A stretch of DNA of 64,000 bases from Atherinomorus stipes. Its lineage: Eukaryota; Chordata; Actinopteri; Atheriniformes; Atherinidae. The stretch spans positions 62,001-126,000 of the forward strand of contig JALJCO010003446.1 of assembly GCA_023101725.1 (NCBI GenBank), read 5' to 3'. The position numbers and the translations under genes were made by a program. Positions 1 through 11,881 of this stretch are shown here, piece by piece. Every line of letters begins with the position of its first letter. The first letter of the stretch is position 1. The notes beneath the pieces are model-generated. The model was not told the origin of the DNA. It was given only the letters and a program-made list of their open reading frames with translations, and ran no database searches.

Positions 1-761
1 ATCTCTCGTTCCACCACATCATAATGAGAATCTCCCGTTCCACCACATCATGATGAGAATCTCCTGTTCCACCTCATCATGATGAGAATCTCCTGTTCCA
101 CCACATCATAATGAGAATCTCCCGTTCCACCACATCATGAGAATCTCCCGTTCCACCACATCATGATGAGAATCTCCCGTTCCACCACATCATGATGAGA
201 ATCTACCGTTCCACCTCATCATGATGAGAATCTCCCGTTCCACCTCATCATGATGAGAATCTCCCGTTCCACCACATCATGATGAGAATCTCCCGTTCCA
301 CCACATCACTGATGAGAATCTCCCGTTCCACCTCATCATAATGAGAATCTCCTGTTCCACCTCATCATGATGAGAATCACCAGTTCCACCTCATCATGAT
401 GAGAATCTCCCGTTCCACCACATCATGATGAGAATCTCTCGTTCCACCACATCATGATGAGAATCTCTCGTTCCAACACATCATGATGAGAATCTTCCGT
501 TTCACCTCATCATAATGACAATCTCCCGTTCCACCTCATCATAATGAGAATCTCCCGTTCCACCTCATCCATGATGAGAATCTCCCGTTCCACCTCATCA
601 CGATGAGAATCTTCCATTCCACCTCATCATGATGAGAATCTCCCATTCCACCTCATCCCTGATGAGAATCTCCCATTCCACCTCATCCCTGATGAGAATC
701 TCCCGTTCCACCTCATCCATAATGAGAATCTCCCGTTCCACCTCATCCATGATGAGAATCT
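1..761. repeat. 29/30-bp minisatellite derived from a Tc1-like transposon (array 1)
   Basis: About 26 head-to-tail units with core GAATCTCCCGTTCCACC, joined by CATCATGATGA or CATCCATGATGA, giving 29- and 30-bp versions. The array runs off the left edge of the window. On the minus strand the 30-bp units read as a ten-residue repeat VEREILIMDE, which resembles VEREIRIMD of fish Tc1-like transposases (recalled family knowledge). The sequence directly to the right continues as the body of such a transposon, so the array appears to be an internal expansion of it. Confidence 0.9.
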
Positions 762-1240
762 CAGTGAATCTCATGAGTTCAGTGAAATCATGGTCATGTT
801 GGAGATGATGTCATCTTTATGACATGGTGCATCATCCTGCTGGAAGCAGCATCAGATGCTCCACTGTGGTCATAAAGGGATGGACATGGTCAGAAACAAT
901 ACTCAGGTAGGCTGTGGTGGTTAAACCGCCACTTTGGTACTAAGGGGCCCAAAGTGGGCCAAGAAAATCTGTCCCACACCATTACACCACCACCACCACA
1001 CCATTACACCAGCAGCAGCCTGAAACAACTCATATCTGACTTTCTGTTGTTTTTCTTTCATCTCCAACCATCATTCGTCTTTCTGGATGTTTTCTCTTCT
1101 TCAGACCATTCTCTGGAAACCCCAGAGATCGTTGTGTGTTACTTGATGCGTTGAGTTGCTGCCGTGTGATTGGCTGATTAGAAATCTGTGTAAACCAGCA
1201 AAAAGAACAGGTGTACCTAATAAAGTGGCTGGTGAGAGTA
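762..1240 (-). mobile_element. Degraded Tc1-like transposon, part adjoining array 1
   Basis: The sequence continues from the array into blocks typical of a common fish Tc1/mariner relic: a TTTATGACATGGTGCATCAT-like block, CTGTGGTCATAAAGGGATGG, and an end reading GGTGTACCTAATAAAGTGG then CTGGTGAGAGTA, which is the usual terminal inverted repeat with a TA at 1239-1240. The transposase would be on the minus strand. It is heavily deleted, since a full element of this type is over 1 kb, and no open frame remains. Family assignment is from memory of the consensus, not from a search. Confidence 0.75.
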
Positions 1241-1774
1241 TCTTTAATTCAGATGGAAAGTTATCTGACTTTATCATACAGACTGAAAGCAGGTTCAGTC
1301 CAGTTAAACAAAGGTTGTAATCCTGATTCCATTATTAAACAGCTGTTATTGCTTTTAACTCTCTCCCTGTAACCAGCATGGAGCTCTGATTTTTCAAGTC
1401 TGGGTATTTCCATTCGGTTGCCTAGTAACCGATTGAAAGGTTCTTCAAAAGACGAGGATAAATGGTTGTAGTAACTCCAGCTAAAGTTACCTCATTCATC
1501 ACAGTGTCAAGTCTTCTAAACTGTGGGTTCCTCTGAAACAGCCTCATAAATAAAACGCCTCAGCTGCACATAAAACCAAATCAGATGGAACGCTGTTATC
1601 TTTGGGTTTCCAGCTTTCCGGGTCATATTTTCTAACTGTGAAGAGCCGGGACAGCACTCTCCACATGCCGCCAGTCCGGATAAAAGTAGTCTGTTTAGAT
1701 GTTCTGGTTTGTTGAGGCAGAGCTTTGTCTCAGTCTGGAGGCATGTTACCCCCCCATCTGAGCAACGTCCATAA
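1241..1774. other. Unassigned intronic sequence
   Basis: Single-copy-looking sequence between the Tc1-like relic and the 34-bp array. No open frame with coding character, no recognised repeat and no RNA gene was seen. Confidence 0.6.
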
Positions 1775-3644
1775 TCATCTAAAGGACTGTCCTGGTGTAG
1801 ATCATACCGAGTCTAAAGGACTGTGTGGTGTGGATCACCAGGTCTAGAGGACTGTGCTGGTGTAGATCATACCGAGTCTAGAGGACTATGCTGGTCTTGA
1901 TCAAACCAAGTCTAGAGGACTGTCCTGGTTTTAATTATACCGAGTCTAGTGGATTGTCCTGGTCTGGATCATACCGAGTCTAGCAGACTGTCCTGGTGTG
2001 GATGGTACCAGGTCTAGAGGACTGTCCTGGTGTGGATGGTACCAGGTCTAGTGGATTGTCCTGGTGTGGATGGTACCAGGTCTAGTGGATTGTCCTGGTG
2101 TGGATGGTACCAGGTCTAGAGGACTGTCCTGGTGTGGATGGTACCAGGTCTAGTGGACTGTCCTGGTGTGGATGGTACCAGGTCTAGAGGACTGTTCTGG
2201 TGTGGATGGTACCAGGTCTAGTGGACTGTTCTGGTGTGGATGGTACCAGGTCTAGAGGACTGTTCTGGTGTGGATGGTACCAGGTCTAGAGGACTGTTCT
2301 GGTGTGGATGGTACCAGGTCTAGAGGACTGTCCTGGTGTGGATGGTACCAGGTCTAGTGGACTGTCCTGGTGTGGATGGTACCAGGTCTAGAGGACTGTT
2401 CTGGTGTGGATGGTACCAGGTCTAGTGGACTGTCCTGGTGTGGATGGTACCAGGTCTAGAGGACTGTTCTGGTGTGGATGGTACCAGGTCTAGTGGACTG
2501 TCCTGGTGTGGATGGTACCAGGTCTAGAGGACTGTTCTGGTGTGGATGGTACCAGGTCTAGTGGACTGTCCTGGTGTGGATGGTACCAGGTCTAGAGGAC
2601 TGTCCTGGTGTGGATGGTACCGGGTCTAGAGGACTGTCCTGTTTTTGATTATACCGAGTCTAGCGGATCGTCCTGGTCTGGATCATACAGAGTCTAGCGG
2701 ATCGTCCTGGTCTGGATCATACCGAGTCTAGCGGATCGTCCTGGTCTGGATCATACCGAGTCTAGCGGATCGTCCTGGTCTGGATCATACAGAGTCTAGC
2801 GGATCGTCCTGGTCTGGATCATACAGAGTCTAGCGGATCGTCCTGGTCTGGATCATACAGAGTCTAGCGGATCGTCCTGGTCTGGATCATACAGAGTCTA
2901 GCGGATCGTCCTGGTCTGGATCATACAGAGTCTAGCGGATCGTCCTGGTCTGGATCATACAGAGTCTAGCGGATCTTCCTGGTCTGGATCATACAGAGTC
3001 TAGCGGACCGTCCTGGTCTGGATCATACAGAGTCTAGCGGATCTTCCTGGTCTGGATCATACAGAGTCTAGCGGATCGTCCTGGTCTGGATCATACAGAG
3101 TCTAGCGGATCGTCCTGGTCTGGATCATACAGAGTCTAGCGGATCGTCCTGGTCTGGATCATACAGAGTCTAGCGGATCAGCCTGGTCTGGATCATACAG
3201 AGTCTAGCGGATCGTCCTGGTCTGGATCATACAGAGTCTAGCGGATCGTCCTGGTCTGGATCATACAGAGTCTAGCGGATCGTCCTGGTCTGGATCATAC
3301 AGAGTCTAGCGGATCGTCCTGGTCTTGATCATACAGAGTCTAGCGGATCGTCCTGGTCTGGATCATACAGAGTCTAGCGGATCGTCCTGGTTTGGATCAT
3401 ACAGAGTCTAGTGGATCGTCCTGGTCTGGATCATACAGAGTCTAGCGGATCGTCCTGGTCTGGATCATACAGAGTCTAGCGGATCGTCCTGGTCTGGATC
3501 ATACAGAGTCTAGCGGATCGTCCTGGTCTGGATCATACAGAGTCTAGCGGATCGTCCTGGTCTGGATCATACAGAGTCTAGCGGATCGTCCTGGTCTGGA
3601 TCATACAGAGTCTAGCGGACCGTCCTGGTCTGGATCATACAGAG
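1775..3644. repeat. 34-bp minisatellite, two subfamilies
   Basis: About 55 units of 34 bp. The left block (to about 2635) has the core GGTACCAGGTCTAGAGGACT. The right block has ATACAGAGTCTAGCGGATCG. The two share GTCTAG and GTCCTGGT at the same phase, so they are diverged subfamilies of one repeat. From about 2150 to 2600 units tend to alternate between AGAGGACTGTTCTGG and AGTGGACTGTCCTGG, a 68-bp dimer. The right block is very homogeneous, which points to recent amplification. Confidence 0.95.
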
Positions 3645-3680
3645 TCTTCAGCTATCAGCATCACCCTAAAAGCTCTAAAT

Positions 3681-3893
3681 CAGTGTTTCTCAGTCCTGGT
3701 CCTCAGGGACCCCCGCCCTGCGGGTTTTCCAGATATTTCTACTTCAACACACCTGACTCAGATGAAAGACTCGTTAGCAGCTTGCAAAGAACTTGATGAG
3801 CAGTTGAGTTGATCTGAATCATTAGTGGTGGAGTTGGAAACCTGGAATACATGCAGGCCGGGGGTCCCTGAGGACCAGGATTGAGAAACGCTG
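3681..3893. mobile_element. hAT-type MITE with 8-bp target duplication
   Basis: The ends are CAGTGTTTCTCAGTCCTGG and its near complement CCAGGATTGAGAAACGCTG. The element is flanked by CTCTAAAT (3673-3680) and CTCTAAAG (3894-3901), a 7/8 match to an 8-bp target-site duplication as made by hAT transposases. There is no coding capacity. The sequence matches a very common non-autonomous fish element (from memory). Confidence 0.85.
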
Positions 3894-3901
3894 CTCTAAA
3901 G

Positions 3902-5387
3902 AGTTCACGGCTTTTAAACTTTGGCTTCCAGACATTTTCCAAAACAAAACAAACTGTTTTTCTCTTCCTCAAAGGAAAAATCTTTTTTTTGTACATCTCT
4001 TCTGTCCATCAGAAGAACAAATGATGCAAAAAACTAAAAATCAAATGAATCCGCCTCCTGTACATCAGTCCAGTTGGAAGGGTTAGTTACTGCCTCCGTG
4101 TTTTCATTCTATTATAGTTTTTACAAATCCACAAGCAAATCAATGTATACCTGAAAAACAAACAGTTTACAGACTAGATTTCACAACATCTAACGCTGCC
4201 AATGACTCATGCAATTATATCATTACCTACATCATAAATTATTCATCCTCAGTGGAACCTGAAGTCCCTCGCCAGGCTTTGTCTGCTGTTTATAGGTCCA
4301 GCTGTTCCGTCTGCATGCGCTGAACCTCAGATTATCATCTGCTTATCCAGCGGGTCGCAGCGGTGGCAGTAGCCCCCGTCCCAGACAAGAAATCAGTCCC
4401 ACAATCTTCTTTGTCTTGGAAATATTCTCTAATTGTGACTTTAATCCCAGGAAATCTGCATCGTGCTCCCGTCGGGGGAATGACAGCAGGATGTTTGTCG
4501 TGTTTACAGTGTTGAATCTGACGCTGTAATGATGCTGTCGTGTGTTTGTACCATATCAGATCATCTCTCAACGCACAGACAAACAAAATTACTGAAATGC
4601 TGGAACACCTTTAGCTTCTAATGCCTCTAACTCGGTCGCCATGATGCCGGTGGATTAAACCCTGCTTAGACGTGCTTTGTTAGGGTTCAGGTTTGGACCC
4701 TTGAGAGCACTTGAGGAGCGATTCATGAGAAAGGAAAAAGGAAATTGACAGCATACATGCATGCAGAGCTCTGTGATTATGAAGGTGAAGCATAGCATCA
4801 AGGGGGGCAGGGGGTGGTCCTTAAAGATTAAAGTATCTGGTGTGAAACTGTGATTCATCACCAAGTTTACAGCCAATACTCACAAGTAAAGCACATGCTT
4901 TTATGTAGGTTATGATGCTAAAAGCAGATCTGCTGAATATCTGCAGTTTTGTGAAATAAATAGTTTCAATAGTTTTCTTAAATGGCTGCAGAAACACAGA
5001 GTTTGGCACCAGCTGAGACCAAAGACAATAAGGCCCTGCCCTGTTTCTAAAACACACTATAACGCAACTCAAATCCCTTATTTAATATTTAATAAACTTT
5101 TCTTTGTACATTTTTAAGAGTGGCATAAAACTTTTTTTTTTTTTTTGCATCTGAATTTGCATTATTATTATTATTATTATCTGAATTTTTAAGATTAAAC
5201 AAATTTATTACTTGGTTTGATACCAGTTTGTTGGTCTTTCTACTGTATGTTATTTTCTACTATAGATTTTATACTTTAATATATCTTAATGTATGTCTTA
5301 ATATCTTTATATAGTGACCTTAGGTCACTATATAAAGCTCTTCTGAATAAAATGTATGATCATTATTATTATTTTGTTATTAATAAT
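3902..5387. other. AT-rich intronic sequence
   Basis: No repeat family, exon or RNA gene was recognised. The short open frames on either strand lack splice context and coding bias. The stretch ends in an (AAT)n run. Confidence 0.55.
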
Positions 5388-5395
5388 AATAATAA

Positions 5396-5701
5396 TAAGG
5401 CTGGGGAAAAAAATATTGATACACCAAAATATTACTATATTTTCATCAGCAGATTTCATATAGATATTTAAAAAATGCGATATTGATCTATTTTACCAAC
5501 GAAATCTCGCGAGAATTTATAAGATACCGGCGAAATCTCACAAGATTTCACGAAAACACCGTAAGATTTCTTGACTGAATGACGAAATCTCGCGAGATTT
5601 CCTTAGTAAAATAGATTGATACCACATTTTTAAATATCGATATATCAGCATGTGAAAATATCGCGAATATTTCAGTGTATCGATATTTTTCCCCAGCCCT
5701 A
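5396..5701. mobile_element. Foldback MITE (GGCTGGGGAAAA type)
   Basis: A near-perfect palindrome of about 306 bp: the left end GGCTGGGGAAAAAAATATTG pairs with the right end CGATATTTTTCCCCAGCC, and inner arms repeat ATATCG and TCTCGCGAGA motifs. It is inserted in an (AAT)n tract, so the target duplication cannot be resolved. Related copies lie at 11153-11402 and 31620-32054. Confidence 0.85.
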
Positions 5702-5824
5702 ATAATAATAATAATAGTAATAATCATAATTATGATAATGGTAGACCATCAAATGTGTTGTCATCATGCTGTGTTTGGCTGCAGCTAATTAAGCCAACAT
5801 GGCGGCCTGGTCATCCTCCGCATA

Positions 5825-5825
<1 letters not shown>

Positions 5826-5856
<31 letters not shown>
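5826..5856. repeat. (CA)n microsatellite
   Basis: About 15 uninterrupted CA dinucleotides. The surrounding 5702-6319 holds no recognised feature. Confidence 0.98.
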
Positions 5857-5860
<4 letters not shown>

Positions 5861-6319
5861 GTGATAAACTCTTCACATGGCTTCGTGGTCCTGAAGGCCT
5901 CACTAACGACTCTCCTGATTGGTGAGAAGCGGCACAATGAAACGTGAATTAAAATGACCCTCTGAGGACTGAAGTAATAAATGCATGCGTTGGTTCTTTC
6001 ATATGTTGGTCCACTCGTCACCCTGAAGGATCTCACAGAGCTGCAGACCAACATGCAGCACATGCAGATCAAAGACGCTTCCGCTAATTAGCAAGAATTT
6101 TACATTTACATCACAGATCGACTCTACAGAGGATTATTTTACTGTTACCATCCACATGAAACGGCTCATTCTGACCTCCTGTCTCAGCGAGACAACTGCT
6201 CATAAGTTGCTTTTTTATAAATACCATCACAATAAACTGAACTGGAGTTAAGTTGTAAAATGTTTCCGTTGCGTGCTCTGAAATGACATTTATGTGATTT
6301 GGTGTGACAGGAACAAACT

Positions 6320-6945
6320 AAACTAACGGATGCTATTTTCAGTGACTTAACCAAAGCTTTTGATTTTGTTGATCGCTACTTGCTATTAGACAAACTGAAC
6401 AATATTGATCTTTCTCCCAGTGCAGATCATTGTTTCAGTTCTTATCTTGACAGCAGAAAACAGTGTGTTGCCTCAAATGGATATCGATCTGATTTTCTCA
6501 TTATACCAAGTGGAGTTCCTCAGGGGTCAACTCTTGGCCCTCTTCTATTCTCAGTTTTTGTTAATGATCTCCCATCATGTCTAGCTAAATGCCATATTCA
6601 ACTTTATGCTGATGATACGTTTATTTACATCTCAGTCTGATTTACCACAAATCCAGTCCTCTCTTCACCCTGAGTTACCTCTATTCAGGAATGGTTATCA
6701 GCGAACAAAGTCCCTCTCAATAAATCTGAATCTCATGATATTTGGTACCAAGCAAAAACTGAAATGTAACCCTGGTTTACGTGTAATAAATTGCAAGGAT
6801 GCCTCACCGTTGCTTAAAGTTGACATTTTTTAATATCTTGGTGTATGGCTGGACTCTGAACTTACCTTTAAAACTCATTTTAATCATCTACTACAATCTT
6901 AGTATTGGTATTTTATTTCGCTCTTGTAACTGCGAATGTTCAATG
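6320..6945 (+). pseudogene. LINE reverse transcriptase fragment
   Basis: A broken piece of a non-LTR retrotransposon reverse transcriptase. In the first frame (to the stop at 6640) it shows FSDLTKAFDFVDR (palm motif A region), SGVPQGSTLGPLLFSVFVND and the catalytic YADD. After a frameshift near 6640 it continues in other frames with sequence resembling the RT thumb region. Both ends of the element are missing and there are several frame breaks, so it is not functional. The motif style fits jockey/L2-group LINEs; the clade is not certain. Confidence 0.85.
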
Positions 6946-6949
6946 TTGG

Positions 6950-7328
6950 CTTTTTTTTTTTACCGATATCGATACACTGATATTGTCTGACTCTTTATTT
7001 CCGATACACAGTATAAACCGATACTGATCTATGCAAACAACTATGAGTTCGTACCTCATATTTTAAGAGATACATATTCTGCCCACGAGAGTAAAGCTCC
7101 CAAAATTTTAGTCACATGACTCTGAAAGGAATGCTGGGATATGAAGTTCTTCCAGAATAACAGGGACTTTTCTACATGATGGACCAGTGCTAGTGGAACA
7201 AGATCACACGAGATTTCATTATTTAAAATATCGGTCCAAAAAAATGATACCAATATTTCCCTGTATCACATTTCAATGCAGATATTGGATGATGATATCC
7301 ATAGGCCGATAATATTGGACATCTCTAA
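6950..7328. mobile_element. hAT-like element family B, partial copy
   Basis: Shares with 16831-17252 and 17269-17988 the blocks GTCACATGACTCTGAAAGGA, ATGCTGGGATATGAAGTTCT and terminal GATATCGG-type repeats, ending GGACATCTCTA. There is no transposase frame. It directly follows the LINE fragment. Confidence 0.75.
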
Positions 7329-7582
7329 TAAAAATTTTTAAGAGAAAAAAATAACAATAATAATATAATAATAAATAATAATAATAAATAGACACAAAAA
7401 TGTTTTAAGAAATCCTAAATATATTGGAATTTTAAAAAGTCTTGAGTTTTAAAATTTCTTTAAAATATCTTTTTTTTTCCTTCTAAGAATATCAGCAGTC
7501 TCTGTGGTCCTGATCCCTGTGGACTGATAACATGCAGAGGACATTTCCACACTGCAGACCCAAAGCTTGGTATGAATATTAG

Positions 7583-7930
7583 GGATGCACCCATCCAGTT
7601 TTTTTTCCGGTTCAGTCAGATACGATACCTGGGCTGAGCCTATCGACCGATACTGATCCGATACTACTTTTGAATCAATGAACCGTATACATTCACATGT
7701 GAGTGAAGGCATCAGGCTTGACATCAACATTTCGCCTTGTTTAAAGAAAGGTAACAAATGAACACGGATATAGTTTTACTTGATTTTATCTTATGATTAA
7801 TAGAAAAGTGTAGGATTATTATGATACTAATAAAAACAGAAATGACTGGATCGGTTTCATTTATCCGATATCCGATCCTGCTAATTTGTCAGCATCAGAG
7901 CCGATATCCGATCCGGGTATCTCTAACGAA
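7583..7930. mobile_element. Foldback element with TTAGGGATGCACC end
   Basis: The left end TTAGGGATGCACCCATCC and the right end GATCCGGGTATCTCTAA are roughly inverted. Inner copies of CCGATACTGATCCGATA and CCGATATCCGATCC give an imperfect palindrome. It is non-coding. The style is that of small hAT-derived elements; the target duplication is not clear. Confidence 0.65.
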
Positions 7931-9809
7931 TACCAGCGTGCATGTCTGCAGACTGGTTAGCAGAAAGTCTGCAGAAATCATGAAGCCAGCGTTGATGCAA
8001 GCGCATGTGAACGTGCACGGCCAGCCAGCACCGGAGGAGAGAACGAGCAGGTTATTGATTAATAATCACAGAATTAAAGAGCAACCGGAGCGAGAACGCA
8101 GCAATGCAGACGTTTATAACAGCATCTATAACAGCAGGAGTTTCCTCAAACACATAAAAAGGGAAACTATCATTTCTACACCAACCCCCCCCCCTACTAA
8201 CCTTGTAAACTGTCTCCTCTGTTTTTATGATTTTTGTGTCTTTACTTTCACAGTTTACTGTTTGACTTTGCCTGTAGTTGATTCTTGAAACGAAACTTTG
8301 ATTTAAAGCTGCTGAACAGACCTAAACACAGACCGATGCTCGTCCTCGTCCCTGCACAGCGGACGTGAAACTACCTGCTGCCATGTTTCTGAACTAATGA
8401 GATACCTGTAAATGCTGCAGCCGTTGCTCTGACCTGCAGGTCATGAAGACAGAATAAAAACTGTAGAAACAGCTTGTGAGAAAATGATGGTCCTGATGCT
8501 GCGGTCGGTCCAGAGGCAGCAGCTTCTGGTATCACATCTGCATCATGATGGGCAGCCATGATCACAACTGTGAAATTATCAATGATGAAAATTCACCAAC
8601 TCAGCAAAATCAATGGATTTTTTTATTCTATCAATTCAGAAAAAAAGGTTTTTGTAGAATTATCTGATTTAAATAGGAAAACAAAATAAAAGGTATTTAT
8701 GTATTTAATTATTTATCTTTTTTTTAATTATAAGAAAAATAATTGCACAAAGAAATTAAAACATATAAAAACATTAAAACTGTAATATAAAATACAATAC
8801 AAAAGACCAACTAAAACCAGTATTAAACCAAGGAATAAGATTAAAAATAAGATTAATTTTAATTTTTTTTTACATTAATATTAAAAATAAAATTTTTGTT
8901 TAATCTGGCAAATTCAGAAGTATTTAGGACAATTCTGTGTAAAACCATCAGATTTATTTAAAAAAAAAGTATGATCTCATCAATAGAGAAAAACAGTTAT
9001 ATTGAGAAAAACAGAGAAAATCTGTTTTCATTCATTTTTACTGATCAGATAAATTAAGAGAAAATGATGTTTGAGTTTTTTTGTAAAATCATCTTGTCAG
9101 TATCTTTATTTTATTTTTCAGTTATCTGAAATTATGTGAAAATGGTTCAAATATCTTGTCACTTAAGTGTTTTTGATTTTCCTTATTTCTTTTTAATCCT
9201 GTAAATTCAGTGAACGTGCACAGATTTTATTGTTAAATTATCTTGTTGCTAGAAAACGAACATTTCTTTTTTGTTTTTTTAAATTATCTCAAAAATTCAG
9301 AAGAAAGCAGATTTTATTTGAATTATTATTTAACCTTCCTGTTTTCTTTTTTTTATTATTTTCTTTTTTGCATGTTTCAGAAGCCTGGCAGCCACATCAT
9401 GAACTTTATTTTCTACACTAATAAGAAAAACAAAAACGGGTAAATCAGTCGGGATAAACATGTTATGACTGGAAGATTATTGTTATGTAAACAACTCAGC
9501 ATCAAGTCAAACAGAATCAAACTAATGTGATAAAATAATCCATCCGGTCCGGCTCCAGCTGTGGAAGGCGGTGACGTGGACGCGTCGAGTCCCGTCGGAC
9601 AAACACTTCCCGCTCCGTCTCATTCTCACGTCCCCCCCTCGGGCTTTAAGGTGAGATACGATTAAAGAAAGTAAAGCAGGGGACGACCAGATGTCCACCA
9701 GAACCCGCGGATGCTTTCGCACATTCGCAGTGAAAACAGCTGTCGGGATGACAACACGCTCCCAGAAGTGGTTCGTACGTTTCACACAAGTACGAGGACT
9801 CTGTGTTCT

Positions 9810-9813
<4 letters not shown>

Positions 9814-9843
<30 letters not shown>
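9814..9843. repeat. (CA)n microsatellite
   Basis: About 15 CA dinucleotides. Short open frames that read through it are repeat artefacts. Confidence 0.97.
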
Positions 9844-9845
<2 letters not shown>

Positions 9846-10084
9846 CTGCAGCATCTCTATTGATCTGTGGCCATAGAAACCAGCTGGCCGCAGTCAGACA
9901 GTTGCTATGGACGATGCGGAGGACATACTATCCTCCTCACACGTCGCCGTTTTCTTGCTTTTCGTTGTTTCTTTTCTGTTCAGAAGAGAGACAGCGCTCC
10001 CCTTGTTTTATTTCCTTTTAATCTCTGTCAGTCAATCATCGGCCTCCGGCCACATCCTCTTCCAATCAGACCGAATCAGGGGGG

Positions 10085-10111
10085 GAGAGAGAGAGAGAGA
10101 GAGAGAGAGAG
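10085..10111. repeat. (GA)n microsatellite
   Basis: About 13 GA units directly after a G run. Confidence 0.97.
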
Positions 10112-10979
10112 GGAAATGTTCCTGCAAAGATGACAAGATCTAAGCCGGATCAGAGGAGATGGAGTTTCTGTGAAAGTGTGACAGCTGGTGTGAGAGAATA
10201 TGTGAAGGAAACTGGGGGGGGGGGGGGCAGGACTGGACAGAGAGATGAGACAGACGGGAGGAGTCATGTGTTCGCCCAAAATCCACAAATGCAGCTTCTT
10301 CCCCAACGATGCTCATTTTTAGAGAAACGGGAAGTTAACAGTGGCTGTGGCTTACGGGAGGGAATCACCGGGCTCCACGGGACACGATACTGCCACGATA
10401 TTTTTCAAATGATATCACAATACAGCGATTCTGCAATAATCGATATATTGTATATTTTATCCACACGGCATCACAATCTCACTGAAGACGTTCTGGATTT
10501 ATTGAACAAAGTGAATCGGAGAGCGCAGACCTCCGCCAAGCAGCTGGATCATAGAATCCTGAATTTTCTCTGAATCCAGATCAACTTTCGGAACGTTCTA
10601 GAACTCATTCAGATCCTTTCTTATAATTTTTACCAAACACTCGAGCCATTTGTACGGAGTTATACGGAACAATTCCAGAAACGTGTCCTATCAGGGTGAT
10701 GTTGTTTAGGCGTTGGTAAGGAGGTTTGATGTTCACCATGGGGGGGTCGGTCATAACACACAGGACTCGCTTGTACAGTTAACCGTCTTTACTGGTCACT
10801 CTGAATCACAACAGCACAATAATGCACCAAACGACAGACTAACAGGTGGAAATCCAGGTAGTTCAGGTGAATGTGGATGGAAGTGAGTGTGGTCTATAAA
10901 CAGAAATACAAAGTTGCCATGAGGAACATTCGTTCAGCAAAGAAACACACTCAAGGTATTAATTATTACTAATAAATCC

Positions 10980-11798
10980 TAGGGATGCACGATATTGGAA
11001 TTTAGGCCAATATCTGACATGCTGATATTTCAAAACTCATGTTGCCGATAACCGATATCGATACGGATATTGAAGCTGAAAAATAAATGATGTAATATTC
11101 ATTCCTTGTGCATAATTAGAAAAATACCTCAACTTGTGTTTTGTATAAAAAGTAGGGGTGGGAAAAAATATTGATACACTGATATATTGCGATATTTTCA
11201 GATTGTCTATCATATCGATGTTTAAAAATGCAATATTGATCCATTTTACTTACGAAGTATCGCGCGATTTTATCTTTCCATTTCTAAGTCTTGTAAGAGT
11301 TCGCTAGTAAAATAGATCGATACTGTTTTTAAATGTTTATATGATATCAGCATATGAAAATATTGCGATATTTCAGTGCATCAATATTTTTTTCCAACCC
11401 TAATAACAAGTCAAACTTAATAACAGTTGTTCAAACAAAACAAATAGGACATGTGCGTTATATCCTTGAACAACCTGGATTTTCTTCTCCCTGAGACAAG
11501 AAACCAACATCCAAAAACAGGATATTTGGTCATTTACACAAATGTACGTGTATATACAAATGTGTATGTATATACTTCACACAGAACATCCTAAAATAAA
11601 CGTTCTTTAGAAGTTTGAAAGTCTGTAAAAAAGACATTTTTGAAGAAGACAAAGTTTTTGTTTTTCAGACTTTACAAACAGCAGCCTGATCAGTTAAGTA
11701 TCAGTTACATATCGGTGTGGTGGCCGATGTCCGATACTCAGTTTTAAGGCCGATATAGGCCGATACCGATAGGGGGCCAATTATATTGTGCATCCCTA
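10980..11798. mobile_element. hAT-like element family A (TAGGGATGCAC), composite
   Basis: The ends TAGGGATGCAC and GTGCATCCCTA are perfect inverted repeats. The flanks ATAAATCC (10972-10979) and ATAAATTC (11799-11806) match 7/8 as an 8-bp target duplication, the hAT signature. The inner ends carry GATATCGG repeats. A smaller foldback MITE sits at 11153-11402. No transposase is present. Related partial or rearranged copies lie at 30008-30358, 30604-32227 and 44802-45479. Confidence 0.88.
11153..11402. mobile_element. Foldback MITE inside element A
   Basis: The ends TAGGGGTGGGAAAAAATATT and AATATTTTTTTCCAACCCTA form an inverted repeat. The flanks ATAAAAAG and ATAACAAG match 7/8. It is related to the element at 5396-5701 and nested in family A. 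Confidence 0.82.
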
Positions 11799-11881
11799 AT
11801 AAATTCTTTCCAGTTAGGAATAAACATGCATGTGTTCACGGCTAACAGTTACAGTAACTGGCACGTAACAGGTTAGCTAGC

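Larger units (their letters stand above)
7931..10970. other. Intronic sequence, mostly AT-rich
   Basis: Long A/T-rich stretch (notably 8580-9440) with no exon or RNA gene recognised. 10378-10460 resembles a fragment of a GATATATCG-type MITE. Microsatellites at 9814 and 10085 are listed separately, and there is a run of about 14 G at 10213. Confidence 0.5.

Noticed and set aside
1..761. Regularly spaced repeats resembling a CRISPR array
   Set aside because: Units are contiguous with no unique spacers, and the DNA is from an animal; it is a minisatellite.
6320..6945. Reverse transcriptase as part of an endogenous retrovirus
   Set aside because: Motif order and style are of non-LTR LINEs; no LTRs, gag, integrase or primer-binding site nearby.
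10130..10573. 147-residue + strand frame
   Set aside because: Reads through a G run and a MITE fragment; no recognisable domain.
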